Shown here: positions 37,715 to 46,453 of the stretch, one piece after another | Layout: each line of letters starts with the position of its first letter | Numbering within the stretch: position 1 is the stretch's first letter | Assembly: GCA_030533235.1 (NCBI GenBank) | Contig: JAUNJN010000003.1 | Location: forward strand, 48,666 to 112,665 | Length of the DNA stretch: 64,000 nucleotides | Direction of reading: 5' to 3' | Origin: Eubacteriales bacterium | GTDB lineage: Bacteria; Bacillota; Clostridia; Lachnospirales; Lachnospiraceae | The notes under the pieces: generated by a model | The model's input: the letters and a program-made list of their open reading frames with translations, nothing else | What the model was told of the DNA's origin: nothing | Databases searched by the model: none | Translations under genes and position numbers: made by a program

Positions 37715-38524
37715 CTATCGCCGTTCTTTAACCGGTATCCATATTGCATTGGGTTTACCATAGATTTCAAGACTAATATTTCCTTCAAGCTCATAGTCCT
37801 CATTACCGGGTAACCATTCGTTCCATATTCTTCGATCCAACTCTTGAATTGCTTCCGGAATCTTACCTTCACATTCAAAGGTAGCCCACTCTCTTTCAGG
37901 AATCTCGAACACATGCATTCCGTCAGCGAGCTGTTCACCCGTATATTCGCGAGCTATCATATAGTGAAAAACTCCTCTGTCTGTATCTATATCATCAATA
38001 CAAATTCCGTAATTAAAGTCATCTTCCCCAAGCAAAAGAACCTCATCCCAAAACTTTGGAATCTCATATTCCGACGTATCTGCATGAAATTCTCTAACAT
38101 AACCGGCTACTTTCAATCCCTTATTTGTTTGAATCTGGCAATCTAAATGGTCACCACCCTGCACAACAATATGAATGCGAAGCGGTAAAAAAGACTTTAC
38201 AGGAGCGCCCTTACGTATCTGCGATGGGTTCGCTCCATGAAATCTTGTAAAAGCCTTCGTAAAACTCTCCGGAGTTTCAAATCCATACTTAAATGCTATA
38301 TCAATGATTTTATCATCTGTGTTCTTTAAATCCAATGCAGCAAGATAAAGTCTTCGGTTACGTACATATGTTGACATTGAATATCCGGTCATCACCTGAA
38401 ATCCTTTTTGCAACAACATCGGCGAAAGGTACTGTTTTACGGAAGCGTCCTGCACACAATCCTTTTCCAACAAATGAAGTTCCAAATACTCTATTGTTTT
38501 TCTCACACATGACAACCACTCCAT
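37715..38524 (-). CDS. AraC-family regulator with GyrI-like effector domain
   Basis: 269 aa. Residues about 8-107 form the two helix-turn-helix AraC domain (IIDIAFKYGFETPESFTKAF, then GANPSQIRKG). Residues about 113-268 form a GyrI/Bacterial-effector-binding domain (PKFWDEV and WIPVKER). Such regulators respond to small hydrophobic or cationic ligands. The gene lies 10 bases after the transglutaminase-like gene and probably controls that operon; a candidate site lies at 39518-39546. Confidence 0.9.
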   Translation of the reverse strand: MEWLSCVRKTIEYLELHLLEKDCVQDASVKQYLSPMLLQKGFQVMTGYSMSTYVRNRRLYLAALDLKNTDDKIIDIAFKYGFETPESFTKAFTRFHGANPSQIRKGAPVKSFLPLRIHIVVQGGDHLDCQIQTNKGLKVAGYVREFHADTSEYEIPKFWDEVLLLGEDDFNYGICIDDIDTDRGVFHYMIAREYTGEQLADGMHVFEIPEREWATFECEGKIPEAIQELDRRIWNEWLPGNEDYELEGNISLEIYGKPNAIWIPVKERR

Positions 38525-38534
38525 CGTACTCTCC

Positions 38535-39449
38535 TTACATCAAATGCTTATAATCACCCTCACCAACTAATGGGCTGCTAAATAAACGCCACTTTGGTTC
38601 ATTTTCCCAAATATTCTTTAATTGATCAAAATTTACATCCGGATCACTCATATATGTAGCAACCTTATCAATTTCCTGCAAATCCTGTTCTGTCAATTCA
38701 TCAAAATGTGCCCAAAGATAAGGAACAAACGAAAACGTCAACTCGCAATTCATAATTGCATTAAAATCATAGAACAAATAAAGTCCCAAAGCCTTTAATG
38801 AATTCGTTCCTCGTCCATCTGCATAAATAAATTTGCTTCCATCTACTTCACCACGTCGTACAGCCAGCCAATTTTGTGCTGCAAAATCAAACGAACCTTC
38901 CGGCATATCATACTGATCAAATCCGATCTCTGCTTCATCAAAAAAGCCATCAGCATCTATTGTGACCCATCGATTTGCTTTCTCATCATAATACTGTGTA
39001 ATCCAATGATCCATACTGATTCCATTTGTAAAATATGGAGCATAGCCTGCTCTGCATCTTGCAGCATAACCTTTCGCTTTAAGAATCGATGTCATAAGTA
39101 CGGAAACATATCTGCAACAAAGAACGAGCTTGTGCTCAACTGCACGATCTGATACAAAGCCTCTTTCGTCCATGCGGAACAGTTCTGCTGCCATAGAAAC
39201 AGCCGTCAAAAACACATCATCCTCACATCGCATACGATACCATGGATAACGTTCCATATCTCCGTAGCGAAGATCCGCATTTGCATTTGTGTTTCCGTCT
39301 TGAAGTGTTATTCGATGGATAATCTGACTACATACGAGATTACCAAGCTCCTTAATATCATCCGGAAGCGCCATAAATTCTTCCTTGTAAGGACCTGCAT
39401 ATGTAAAACGACTTGTTTGCTTAAAATGCTTAATTATTTTTTCATTCAT
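38535..39449 (-). CDS. Transglutaminase-like (papain-fold) domain protein
   Basis: 304 aa, cytosolic. The transglutaminase-like triad is visible: Cys in VLCCRYVSVLM, His in MDHWITQYY and Asp in TIDADGFF. The N-terminal part of about 80 residues (FTYAGPYKEEFMALPDD) and the C-terminal ~100 residues are family-specific helices. Its substrate is unknown; proteins of this type often accompany regulators of peptide or amine metabolism. It is first in a unit with the AraC regulator and probably the next two genes. Confidence 0.8.
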   Translation of the reverse strand: MNEKIIKHFKQTSRFTYAGPYKEEFMALPDDIKELGNLVCSQIIHRITLQDGNTNANADLRYGDMERYPWYRMRCEDDVFLTAVSMAAELFRMDERGFVSDRAVEHKLVLCCRYVSVLMTSILKAKGYAARCRAGYAPYFTNGISMDHWITQYYDEKANRWVTIDADGFFDEAEIGFDQYDMPEGSFDFAAQNWLAVRRGEVDGSKFIYADGRGTNSLKALGLYLFYDFNAIMNCELTFSFVPYLWAHFDELTEQDLQEIDKVATYMSDPDVNFDQLKNIWENEPKWRLFSSPLVGEGDYKHLM

Positions 39450-39491
39450 AATTGAACCCTCCTTATTATGTCTGTGCTTGATTATGTCCTA

Positions 39492-39546
39492 ATCTTACTT
39501 CATTAATAAAAAAGATTCCTGTCATTTTACATCATTTTTTGTCAGG
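39492..39546 (-). promoter_or_regulatory. Candidate activator-dependent promoter of the transglutaminase/AraC unit
   Basis: A -10-like TAAGAT (39497-39492) has no recognisable -35. At that place begin two TGTCA direct repeats spaced 20 bases apart (39520-39524 and 39540-39544), in an imperfect CCTGTCA/TGTCAGG repeat. This spacing suits an AraC-type dimer overlapping the -35. Assignment is by position only. Confidence 0.35.
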
Positions 39547-39647
39547 TTGCGGTATTAAAATGCCTTTATGCATCAAGAACCCAACCGGTTCCTTTACAGT
39601 ACAGCACCGTATTCCGATAAACAAAAAACACATGCAATATGATAAAA

Positions 39648-39690
39648 CAGAAAAGCCCGGAAACCCTTACCAATACTAGGATTACCAGAC
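39648..39690 (-). terminator. Terminator of tRNA-Glu
   Basis: Minus-strand GTCTGGTAATCC pairs with GGGTTTCCGGGC (some wobble pairs), followed by TTTTCTGTTTT, 21 bases past the tRNA end. Confidence 0.7.
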
Positions 39691-39711
39691 TTCTAACAGA
39701 AACGATATAAG

Positions 39712-39783
39712 CAGTTCGTAGGGGAATCGAACCCCTGTTTTCGCCGTGAGAGGGCGACGTCTTAGCCGCTTGACCAACGAACC
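39712..39783 (-). tRNA. tRNA-Glu (anticodon CTC)
   Basis: 72-base cloverleaf. The acceptor arms GGTTCGT and ACGAACT pair with a G-T first pair. The anticodon stem-loop CGCC-CTCTCAC-GGCG carries CTC, reading GAG, and the T-arm contains GGTTCGATTCC. No CCA is encoded. Confidence 0.95.
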
Positions 39784-39788
39784 ATTTT

Positions 39789-39829
39789 GAAACCTTTGTC
39801 AGTATATCAAAAGGTTTCGAAAAAAGCAA
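39789..39829 (-). promoter_or_regulatory. tRNA-Glu promoter with an inverted repeat across its -10
   Basis: Minus-strand TTGCTT (39829-39824), 17-base spacer, TATACT (39806-39801). A perfect 9-bp inverted repeat GAAACCTTT (39789-39797)/AAAGGTTTC (39810-39818) straddles the -10 element. Confidence 0.7.
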
Positions 39830-39837
39830 GCACTTTT

Positions 39838-41142
39838 TTAATTTTTTTTATTTTTTTTGTAAATCACATCAACCAAACTGTTAATCTCTACGTTATGTTC
39901 GGATTCAATCTCCTGTTTTACAAGAATATAACGATCCGTATGCCCTTTCATATACAGTTTTCCATCCTCTTTTACAATTTCTTCAACAAGCACCGATACC
40001 TTTTGTTCTGCAAAGGAATTCTCAAAATCCTGCTTTTGTGTTGCTGTCATTTGTAACAAGCAATTACTTCTTGCTTCCTTTAACGCATCCGACACCTGAT
40101 TTGGCATCCGATCCGCAACTGTATTTTTACGTCTTGAATACTTAAAGATATGCATTTCATACAAGGAAAGCTCTCGGAGATTTTGCTCGGTAATCGCAAA
40201 CTCCTCATCAGTTTCTCCCGGAAAACCTACAATTATATCTGTTGTGATTGCCGGACGGTCAAAGTATTTGCGTATCATTGCACACTTTTCGATGTACTCT
40301 TCAATCGTATAATGTCGATTCATACGCTTTAGCGTAGCATTGCATGCACTCTGCAGAGACAAATGAAAATGCGGACACACCTTTTTATCCTGATAGATCC
40401 CCTCCAGAAATCGTTCAGTAATGATCCGAGGCTCCAAAGAACCCAGACGAATACGCCACAACCCCTCAATCTTGCTGACCGATTGAATCAAATCCAGCAA
40501 ATCCATATCCTGATCCTGATAAGACGATAAGTTAATACCGGTCAATACGACCTCGCGAATTCCGTTTTGCGTAAGATTTGTAATTTCCTTAACAACTTCA
40601 CACAACGCACGACTTCGAATTCGCCCTCTCGTATACGGAATAATGCAATACGAACAAAAATTATTACATCCATCCTGAACCTTCACATAAGCTCTCGTAT
40701 GCTCATGCGGCTTGATAAGCCACATACTCTCATACTCTTTCTCATCGGCAATTTCCACATAATTATCTTCCGGAAGTTTATTTTCGAAGAAGGAATTTAA
40801 TATTCTGGCTATCTCATTTTTTCGATTATTGCCAATAATCAAATCGACAACCTCATCCGTTTCCACGGCTTCGCGTTCAGACTGCACATAACATCCGGTT
40901 ACAACAATTACCGCATCCGGATTTTGTTTTTTTGCACGATGAATAATTTGTCTTGATTTCCGCTCTGCCATATTGGTTACCGCACAAGTATTAATTATAT
41001 AAACATCAGCCGTTTCCTGAAACGAAACTATCTCGCATCCATGCGATGCGAGCATATCAACCATACTATCAGATTCATATTGATTGACCTTACAGCCAAG
41101 TGTGTTAATTGCAATTTTTTTATCTTTTATATATTGGAACAT
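39838..41142 (-). CDS. mtaB: tRNA t6A37 methylthiotransferase MtaB (MiaB-like radical SAM)
   Basis: 434 aa. An N-terminal methylthiotransferase domain with three cluster cysteines (NTLGCKVNQYE, NTCAVTN, VTGCYVQ), radical SAM motif GCNNFCSYCIIPYTRG, and a C-terminal TRAM-like domain (KVSVLVEEIV onward). It converts t6A to ms2t6A at position 37 of tRNAs reading ANN codons. I chose the ATG at 41142, which has GGAG upstream. Divergent from the HPr-like gene. Confidence 0.93.
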   Translation of the reverse strand: MFQYIKDKKIAINTLGCKVNQYESDSMVDMLASHGCEIVSFQETADVYIINTCAVTNMAERKSRQIIHRAKKQNPDAVIVVTGCYVQSEREAVETDEVVDLIIGNNRKNEIARILNSFFENKLPEDNYVEIADEKEYESMWLIKPHEHTRAYVKVQDGCNNFCSYCIIPYTRGRIRSRALCEVVKEITNLTQNGIREVVLTGINLSSYQDQDMDLLDLIQSVSKIEGLWRIRLGSLEPRIITERFLEGIYQDKKVCPHFHLSLQSACNATLKRMNRHYTIEEYIEKCAMIRKYFDRPAITTDIIVGFPGETDEEFAITEQNLRELSLYEMHIFKYSRRKNTVADRMPNQVSDALKEARSNCLLQMTATQKQDFENSFAEQKVSVLVEEIVKEDGKLYMKGHTDRYILVKQEIESEHNVEINSLVDVIYKKNKKN

Positions 41143-41167
41143 TTGCCAAAAAACTCCTGTCATAATA

Positions 41168-41196
41168 TTGACTTTTGAATTTGAAACTTATATTAT
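41168..41196 (+). promoter_or_regulatory. Promoter of the HPr-like gene
   Basis: TTGACT (41168-41173), 17-base spacer, TATTAT (41191-41196), 44 bases before the ATG. Confidence 0.7.
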
Positions 41197-41239
41197 AGTA
41201 TCATACATAAATAATAAATGTAAACAAGGAGGTCATGAG

Positions 41240-41473
41240 ATGATCGCAGTTAAGATTTCTCTCAATTCCATCGATAAGGTAAAGAGCTTTGTAAATGATA
41301 TCAGTGGTATCAACGCTGAGTTCGATTTAGTTTCCGGCAGATATGTAATTGATGCCAAGTCCATCATGGGTATTTTCAGTTTAGACATTTCAAAGCCAAT
41401 CGATCTCAATATTCATACGGAAGAAAACAATGAGGAGATTATGGCAGCCATCAAGCCATATCTTGCTGAGTAG
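41240..41473 (+). CDS. HPr-like protein lacking the phospho-histidine site
   Basis: 77 aa from the ATG at 41240, 7 bases after AAGGAGG. The fold and length are those of PTS HPr, and the Ser-46 region is clear (DAKSIMGIFSLDISKP, Ser41 here). However, the GxHARP active-site segment is absent; the matching region reads NSIDKVKSFV. It therefore cannot pass phosphate from enzyme I, but could still be a substrate of HPr kinase and a partner of CcpA, by analogy with Crh. It is one of the few plus-strand genes and is monocistronic with a strong terminator. Confidence 0.85.
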   Translation: MIAVKISLNSIDKVKSFVNDISGINAEFDLVSGRYVIDAKSIMGIFSLDISKPIDLNIHTEENNEEIMAAIKPYLAE

Positions 41474-41508
41474 AGACTATATCCGAGAGTGCATATTGTT
41501 TGCACATA

Positions 41509-41550
41509 ACAAACGGGACCAGACGTCATCCGATGTCTGGTCCCGTTTGT
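41509..41550. terminator. Bidirectional terminator between the HPr-like and acetyltransferase genes
   Basis: Perfect 16-bp stem (41509-41524 with 41535-41550; core GGGACCAGAC/GTCTGGTCCC), with TTTATC following on the plus side. Confidence 0.88.
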
Positions 41551-41554
41551 TTTA

Positions 41555-41971
41555 TCATAAAAATCGAATCATTCCCGGTCCAAGATTGTCATTCGGTCTT
41601 GCCATAAAACCATGTTTCTCGTAAAATGCTTCTCTACCCTTTGCACACATCAGACATAACATCATCGGTGTGTCCTCTTCGTGAATTGACTCCACAAATG
41701 CAATCAGTTTCGATATTATCAACGAACCAATCTTCTGTTTCTGAAACCTTGGATCCACAATCAAATCCTGAATATAACAAATAACTGCTCCATCACCAAC
41801 AATACGTCCGATTCCGACAATTTGTTCATTTTCATCGATTGCCTTTACAAAATACAAACTGTTTTGTATTGCCTGCTCCGCCTGCTTTTCACTTAACTTG
41901 CGCCAGTTTACTCTTGCGCGCATATCCAAATACTCTGAAACTGTTATTTCATTTTCAACGATAGTTATCAT
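41555..41971 (-). CDS. GNAT-family N-acetyltransferase
   Basis: 138 aa. The acetyl-CoA loop is visible as VDPRFQKQKIGSLII (Q/RxxGxG/A type), with the following AFYEKHGF motif. Substrate unknown. It is the last gene of the unit that includes hisF and hisH, 24 bases downstream of hisF. Confidence 0.88.
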   Translation of the reverse strand: MITIVENEITVSEYLDMRARVNWRKLSEKQAEQAIQNSLYFVKAIDENEQIVGIGRIVGDGAVICYIQDLIVDPRFQKQKIGSLIISKLIAFVESIHEEDTPMMLCLMCAKGREAFYEKHGFMARPNDNLGPGMIRFL

Positions 41972-41995
41972 AATATGCCTCTTTCACAAACTCCC

Positions 41996-42757
41996 TTACA
42001 TACGAATGGAAAGTCCCTTTTCCGATAAATACTTTTTAAGCTCCATAATCTCAAGCTCTTTATAGTGGAACAGAGACGCTGCAAGTGCCGCATCTGCCTT
42101 GCCCTCCGTCAATGCATCATAAAAATGATCCATTGTACCTGCTCCGCCGGATGCAATAACAGGCACGGAAACATTTTCAGAAACAAGTCTTGTCAGTTCA
42201 ACATCATAACCGGTCTTTGTTCCGTCACAATCCATGCTTGTAAGAAGTATTTCACCTGCACCAAGCTTATCCGCCTGCATCGCCCACTCGATTGCGTCAA
42301 TCCCTGTATCGATTCGACCGCCATGCTTAAAAATGTTCCATCCGTGACCATCCTTACGTCGTCTCGCATCAATTGCAACTACTACGCACTGACTGCCAAA
42401 CTTGTCTGCCGCATCACTGATCAAACGCGGATTATCAATGGCTGCCGAATTAACAGATACCTTATCTGCACCTTCTCGCAAAATCGCTTTAAAATCATCT
42501 ACCGTACGAATACCGCCTCCTACCGTAAAAGGGATAAACACAGTTTCCGCAACCTTACGAACCATATCAATCACAATATTTCTTGCATCCGAGGACGCTG
42601 TAATATCCAAAAACACAAGTTCATCCGCACCTGCTTTGTCATAGGCAGCACCAACTGCAACCGGATCTCCCGCATCTTTTAAATTCACAAAATTAATACC
42701 CTTAACAACACGTCCGTTATTAACATCCAGGCAAGGTATAATTCTCTTTGTATGCAT
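41996..42757 (-). CDS. hisF: Imidazole glycerol phosphate synthase, cyclase subunit
   Basis: 253 aa TIM barrel beginning [21 protein letters not shown] with the catalytic Asp in [11 protein letters not shown] carries the second catalytic Asp, and [12 protein letters not shown] lies near the C-terminus. With HisH it turns PRFAR and ammonia into IGP and AICAR. It lies 12 bases after hisH; the remaining his genes are not in this window. Confidence 0.97.
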   Translation of the reverse strand: MHTKRIIPCLDVNNGRVVKGINFVNLKDAGDPVAVGAAYDKAGADELVFLDITASSDARNIVIDMVRKVAETVFIPFTVGGGIRTVDDFKAILREGADKVSVNSAAIDNPRLISDAADKFGSQCVVVAIDARRRKDGHGWNIFKHGGRIDTGIDAIEWAMQADKLGAGEILLTSMDCDGTKTGYDVELTRLVSENVSVPVIASGGAGTMDHFYDALTEGKADAALAASLFHYKELEIMELKKYLSEKGLSIRM

Positions 42758-42769
42758 AATAAATCTCCT

Positions 42770-43375
42770 TTACAGCTCAACAAAATTCTTGAGTATCTGC
42801 AATCCAACCTTAGAGCTTTTTTCAGGATGGAACTGACATGCAAATACATTGTCACGTTCAACAGCAGCATGTATATCCACTGAAAAATGAGTTGTCGCTG
42901 CTACATCCGATAATTCCTTTGATTTTAAATAATAGGAATGCACAAAATATACATAAGAATCCTGCGGAATACCGGAAAACAAGCGTTTTCCTTCTGTAAT
43001 TTTGAGAGAGTTCCAACCAATCTGTGGAATCTTTAATCCCGGAGCATCCGGAATACGTACAATCTCTCCATCCAAAATACCAAGCCCGCAAACACCCGGT
43101 GTCTCTTCACTTGTCTTGTACAAAAGCTGTAATCCAAGACAAATACCAAGAAATGGCGTACCGGCATCCACAACATCATAAATTACCCGGTCAAGCTTGT
43201 AGGAACGAATCTTTTCCATCGCATCACCAAACGAACCAACACCGGGCAGTATCACCTTATCACTAGCCATGATCACATCCCGGTCACGTGTAATAACAGC
43301 CTCCTCGCCGAGAAACTCCATAGCTTTTTTAACGCTCATAATATTTCCTGCATCATAATCAAGTATAGAAATCAT
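42770..43375 (-). CDS. hisH: Imidazole glycerol phosphate synthase, glutaminase subunit
   Basis: 201 aa class I glutamine amidotransferase. The start MISILDYDAGN has AGGAGA upstream, which also overlaps the end of the previous gene. The nucleophile elbow is GICLGLQLLY (Cys), and the His-x-Glu is in CQFHPEKS. It supplies ammonia to HisF. Confidence 0.96.
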   Translation of the reverse strand: MISILDYDAGNIMSVKKAMEFLGEEAVITRDRDVIMASDKVILPGVGSFGDAMEKIRSYKLDRVIYDVVDAGTPFLGICLGLQLLYKTSEETPGVCGLGILDGEIVRIPDAPGLKIPQIGWNSLKITEGKRLFSGIPQDSYVYFVHSYYLKSKELSDVAATTHFSVDIHAAVERDNVFACQFHPEKSSKVGLQILKNFVEL

Positions 43376-43379
43376 CTGT

Positions 43380-44870
43380 CTACTCTCCTGTCTGAACATG
43401 TTCTGAATACTGTTGCAGTTGCTCCGAATACGCGATTCCCTCCAACTCCATCAACCGATATGCTTCCGACTCGGTCAGACGATATGTATCGTACAACGCA
43501 GCAATAATTTTTCCTCGACATAAATCAATATCATCAACAATCTGGAGCTTTACTGCTTCTTCATAATGCTCGTCGTATTTTTCCAGTCCACGAATCAACG
43601 CATCCAATGCCACATCCGGTCTGTTTAACTGCATGTTGTTTTGGTAAGATTCATATAATCTTTCTACGTACATCACAGTATAAATACGATCACGAAGCTC
43701 CTCGTCCTTCTCCTTAACCTCAACACCGGAAACCTCATCATATGCCAAACGATAACGATCTCTGTCAAAGTAATCCGTTGCACGTTTAATCACTTGATTA
43801 TAGCTAAACACCTTTGTGCCAAGTATAACACAAACCGCAAGTGCAATAAACAAAGCAAAAACAAGTACAACAACGACGTTTGAAACCTTCTTTTCATTTT
43901 TTTCTTCTTCCAAAAGCTCTTCCAATTCTTTTTGACGCTTTTGTTGTTTCTCATCCTTAAGCTTTTTCTTTTTAGCGGCATCTGTCTTTTTCTTGGCCTC
44001 TAAGACTTCCTGTTTTTCTGCCATTTTGGCTTCTTTTTCTGCCTTATGCTGTTCTTTCTTTTGCCTTGCCTGTTCCTTCTTTTCCGCTAAAAGGCGTTCC
44101 TCTTCTAAATCCTCCTCATCTTGTTCTCCAAACAAGATTTCCGAAAAAGTTTTCTTTTTGCGCTCCGTCTTTTCGCGCTTATCTTTTTTTATCTTTTTTT
44201 GTTTTTCCTTACCCTTCTTTGGCGAACCAAGAGTTTCAATATCCTCGATATCATCTAAATCGCCCATTTCCATACTAAGCGCTGCAGAATTTTCAAAAAG
44301 TGAATCCAGATCATCTTGTCCGGATGTATAATTATCCTGTCTTATACCTTCCGGTTCCTCTTCAATTCCAAGTGCGGCAAACAAATCATCGAGATCCATG
44401 TTTTCCACATTACCGATACTATCTACATCCTCCGCAGATACGGTTGCAACATCCTGCTCCATTTGCATGGATGCATCCTGAAACACTTCATCATCAAACG
44501 ACATGTGTTCTGTCGACAGTTCCTCTCTCGGTTGCTCCGAACCAACATCCGCATCCGGCTCCTGCGATGACATGGAATTTTCCTCCAGCAACGAGTCCAA
44601 ACTGAAATCAGCATCCACATCCTTTGGTTTCGGATTAACCGCATCCAGACTCGTCACATCAATATCGTCAAAATCGATATCCTCCAAATCAAGCTCCGAC
44701 AAATCAAGCGAATCTAAATCATCTAATTCATCGAACGAAATATCACCCATATCTGAAACATCCAATGCGACATCCGAATCCTCATAAACGCTCATATCAA
44801 TATCATTATTCGATTGTCCATCACCCGGAGAAACCTGATTTAACAGATCATTCAGATATTGTTCGTCCAT
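43380..44870 (-). CDS. Large charged single-span membrane protein of unknown function
   Basis: 496 aa, family not recognised. Residues 1-210 are extremely acidic and disordered (repeated DLDSLDLSELDLEDIDFDD-like runs, no Cys). About 212-330 are a lysine/glutamate-rich coiled coil. One membrane helix follows at about 332-355 (VVVVLVFALFIALAVCVIL), then a helical domain of about 140 residues that could be TPR-like. The topology implies a cytosolic charged arm and an outer helical domain. It has its own promoter and ends 4 bases before hisH, an unexplained coupling. Confidence 0.7.
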   Translation of the reverse strand: MDEQYLNDLLNQVSPGDGQSNNDIDMSVYEDSDVALDVSDMGDISFDELDDLDSLDLSELDLEDIDFDDIDVTSLDAVNPKPKDVDADFSLDSLLEENSMSSQEPDADVGSEQPREELSTEHMSFDDEVFQDASMQMEQDVATVSAEDVDSIGNVENMDLDDLFAALGIEEEPEGIRQDNYTSGQDDLDSLFENSAALSMEMGDLDDIEDIETLGSPKKGKEKQKKIKKDKREKTERKKKTFSEILFGEQDEEDLEEERLLAEKKEQARQKKEQHKAEKEAKMAEKQEVLEAKKKTDAAKKKKLKDEKQQKRQKELEELLEEEKNEKKVSNVVVVLVFALFIALAVCVILGTKVFSYNQVIKRATDYFDRDRYRLAYDEVSGVEVKEKDEELRDRIYTVMYVERLYESYQNNMQLNRPDVALDALIRGLEKYDEHYEEAVKLQIVDDIDLCRGKIIAALYDTYRLTESEAYRLMELEGIAYSEQLQQYSEHVQTGE

Positions 44871-44905
44871 AACAGCCTCCCAAAAAAGTAACCATAATTA
44901 ATATA

Positions 44906-44934
44906 ATTATATCATATTTACATAAAAATGACAA
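44906..44934 (-). promoter_or_regulatory. Promoter of the 43380-44870/hisH/hisF unit
   Basis: Minus-strand TTGTCA (44934-44929), 17-base spacer, TATAAT (44911-44906). The -35 lies inside the downstream arm of the preceding terminator stem. Confidence 0.75.
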
Positions 44935-44965
44935 GAAAATGTCCTTTCAGACACTTCCTTGTCAT
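44922..44965 (-). terminator. Terminator of the RYG-repeat protein gene
   Basis: ATGACAAG (44965-44958) pairs with CTTGTCAT (44935-44928), with partial pairing inside, followed by TTTTTATG. It lies 45 bases after the stop of 45011-45598 and overlaps the next promoter. Confidence 0.8.
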
Positions 44966-45010
44966 CTTCACATCTCATATACGAAAAACCAAACATAATT
45001 ATCTTAAAGA

Positions 45011-45598
45011 TTATAAATCATAATAATCATCATAATCATCGTAATCACCATTTGCGTAGTTCTTCGTGTAATTTATATTATTTGCACGTTTTACCTTTGG
45101 TTGCGGTCTCGTGCTTTCTTTTTTCTTATTCTGTTGCTTCTTTTTCATAGATTTTTGTTCTTTTTCGATACGAAGCTGAACTTTATTTTTATCCGGTATA
45201 GCAACGCCTGGTTTGCTTTCCTTTGGACGAGAAGGTCTGCTTCTCCTGCTGTTGTCTTCCTCATCCTCATCCTTACCCGAAAACTTTGGTGCACTGTTGA
45301 AGGACCGATTCTTATCATATGGTTTACCGGTATATCCGCCTTCTCCTCTACCATATCGACTTGTGGTTCCTTCTCCTCTGGAATAACGGTTACCACCTTC
45401 CGGTTTTCCATAGCGACCTTGTCCCTCTGACTTACCATATCGACTCTCACCGTCCGGTTTATTAAAACGTCTCGGACTATCCTGCTTTGGATATCTTGTC
45501 TGCTTTGTAGTAAAACCATTTGGGGATTGGTCTCCATTTGCTGTGCGTCTTTCTCTGTTCATGTTGGAACCGCCATCATTTGTTCCCTGCGCTACCAC
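45011..45598 (-). CDS. Low-complexity RYG/RGG-repeat basic protein
   Basis: 195 aa, probably started by GTG at 45598, since GGAG lies 8 bases before it. The central part repeats short RYGK/RYGRGEG units (four in about 45 residues). Lysine/arginine-rich segments and a QKSMKKKQQNKKK stretch follow, ending in an Asp/Tyr-rich tail DYDDYDDYYDL. No globular domain is evident. The composition resembles RNA-binding disordered proteins. It begins 42 bases after spo0A and probably shares its transcript. Confidence 0.65.
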   Translation of the reverse strand: MVAQGTNDGGSNMNRERRTANGDQSPNGFTTKQTRYPKQDSPRRFNKPDGESRYGKSEGQGRYGKPEGGNRYSRGEGTTSRYGRGEGGYTGKPYDKNRSFNSAPKFSGKDEDEEDNSRRSRPSRPKESKPGVAIPDKNKVQLRIEKEQKSMKKKQQNKKKESTRPQPKVKRANNINYTKNYANGDYDDYDDYYDL

Positions 45599-45640
45599 CT
45601 TTGTATCTCCTTTCAAGTGAATCGTTTCTTCTGCCTGCGA

Positions 45641-46435
45641 TCACGCATGCATTTTATACTCAATTCGAAGCTTGTCCGCAATCAATGCAATAAACTCCGA
45701 ATTTGTAGGCTTTCCTTTTCCGGCACTCACCGTATACCCAAACAACTCTTCGATTACCTCAATCTTACCGCGTCCCCAAGCGACCTCGATTGCGTGTCGA
45801 ATAGCACGTTCCACACTGCTGGACGTCGTTTTGTATTTTTTGGCAATGTTTGGATATAGTAGCTTAGTGATAAAATTAAGCATATTGATATCACGAACTG
45901 CCATGATGATTCCTTCACGGATATACTGATATCCCTTAATGTGAGCCGGTATTCCAATCTCACGAATAATTTCCGTCACATCATTTTCAATTGTGCTGTT
46001 TTCAAAACGATCCCCGGATACCATTTCCCCATGCTCTAACACCGGCATCCCGGACTCGCTCATATCAGCAATTTGAAGGATTCGCTTTATCAAGACATCC
46101 GGATTACAAGGCTTCATAATATAGTAATCTGCACCTAAATTAAATGCCATACTGATGATCCTGGGTGAACCGACTGTCGTCAAAAAAATTATCTTCATAT
46201 CTGACAATGTTTCATCTGCCCGAATCTGTTCAACGACCTCCAGACCATCGACATTAGTGATAAAAACATCAATCAGTAATACCTTCGGTTTATGCTCACA
46301 TACAAGTGAATAAACCTCGCTTCCGTTGTCCGTTGCCCCAAGTACTTGAATTTCCTCACTGTTACCCTGTAATTGCCTTGATAGCATCTCGTAGCCAGAA
46401 TCAGCAATTACAACCTGAACCGTTCGTTCTGTCAT
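45641..46435 (-). CDS. spo0A: Sporulation master regulator Spo0A
   Basis: 264 aa. Receiver domain with phospho-acceptor D56 ([12 protein letters not shown]), T86 and K108 (IMKPCNPD); the acidic pocket keeps D11. The C-terminal DNA-binding domain (from about 150) carries the signature [29 protein letters not shown] and [15 protein letters not shown]. It activates entry into sporulation when phosphorylated. It has a consensus promoter overlapped by an inverted repeat. Confidence 0.97.
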   Translation of the reverse strand: MTERTVQVVIADSGYEMLSRQLQGNSEEIQVLGATDNGSEVYSLVCEHKPKVLLIDVFITNVDGLEVVEQIRADETLSDMKIIFLTTVGSPRIISMAFNLGADYYIMKPCNPDVLIKRILQIADMSESGMPVLEHGEMVSGDRFENSTIENDVTEIIREIGIPAHIKGYQYIREGIIMAVRDINMLNFITKLLYPNIAKKYKTTSSSVERAIRHAIEVAWGRGKIEVIEELFGYTVSAGKGKPTNSEFIALIADKLRIEYKMHA

Positions 46436-46453
46436 AATCTCTCCCCTTTGCTA

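Noticed and set aside
39566-39829. 87-codon frame on the minus strand covering tRNA-Glu
   Set aside because: It spans the tRNA, its promoter and its terminator, so it cannot be a real gene.
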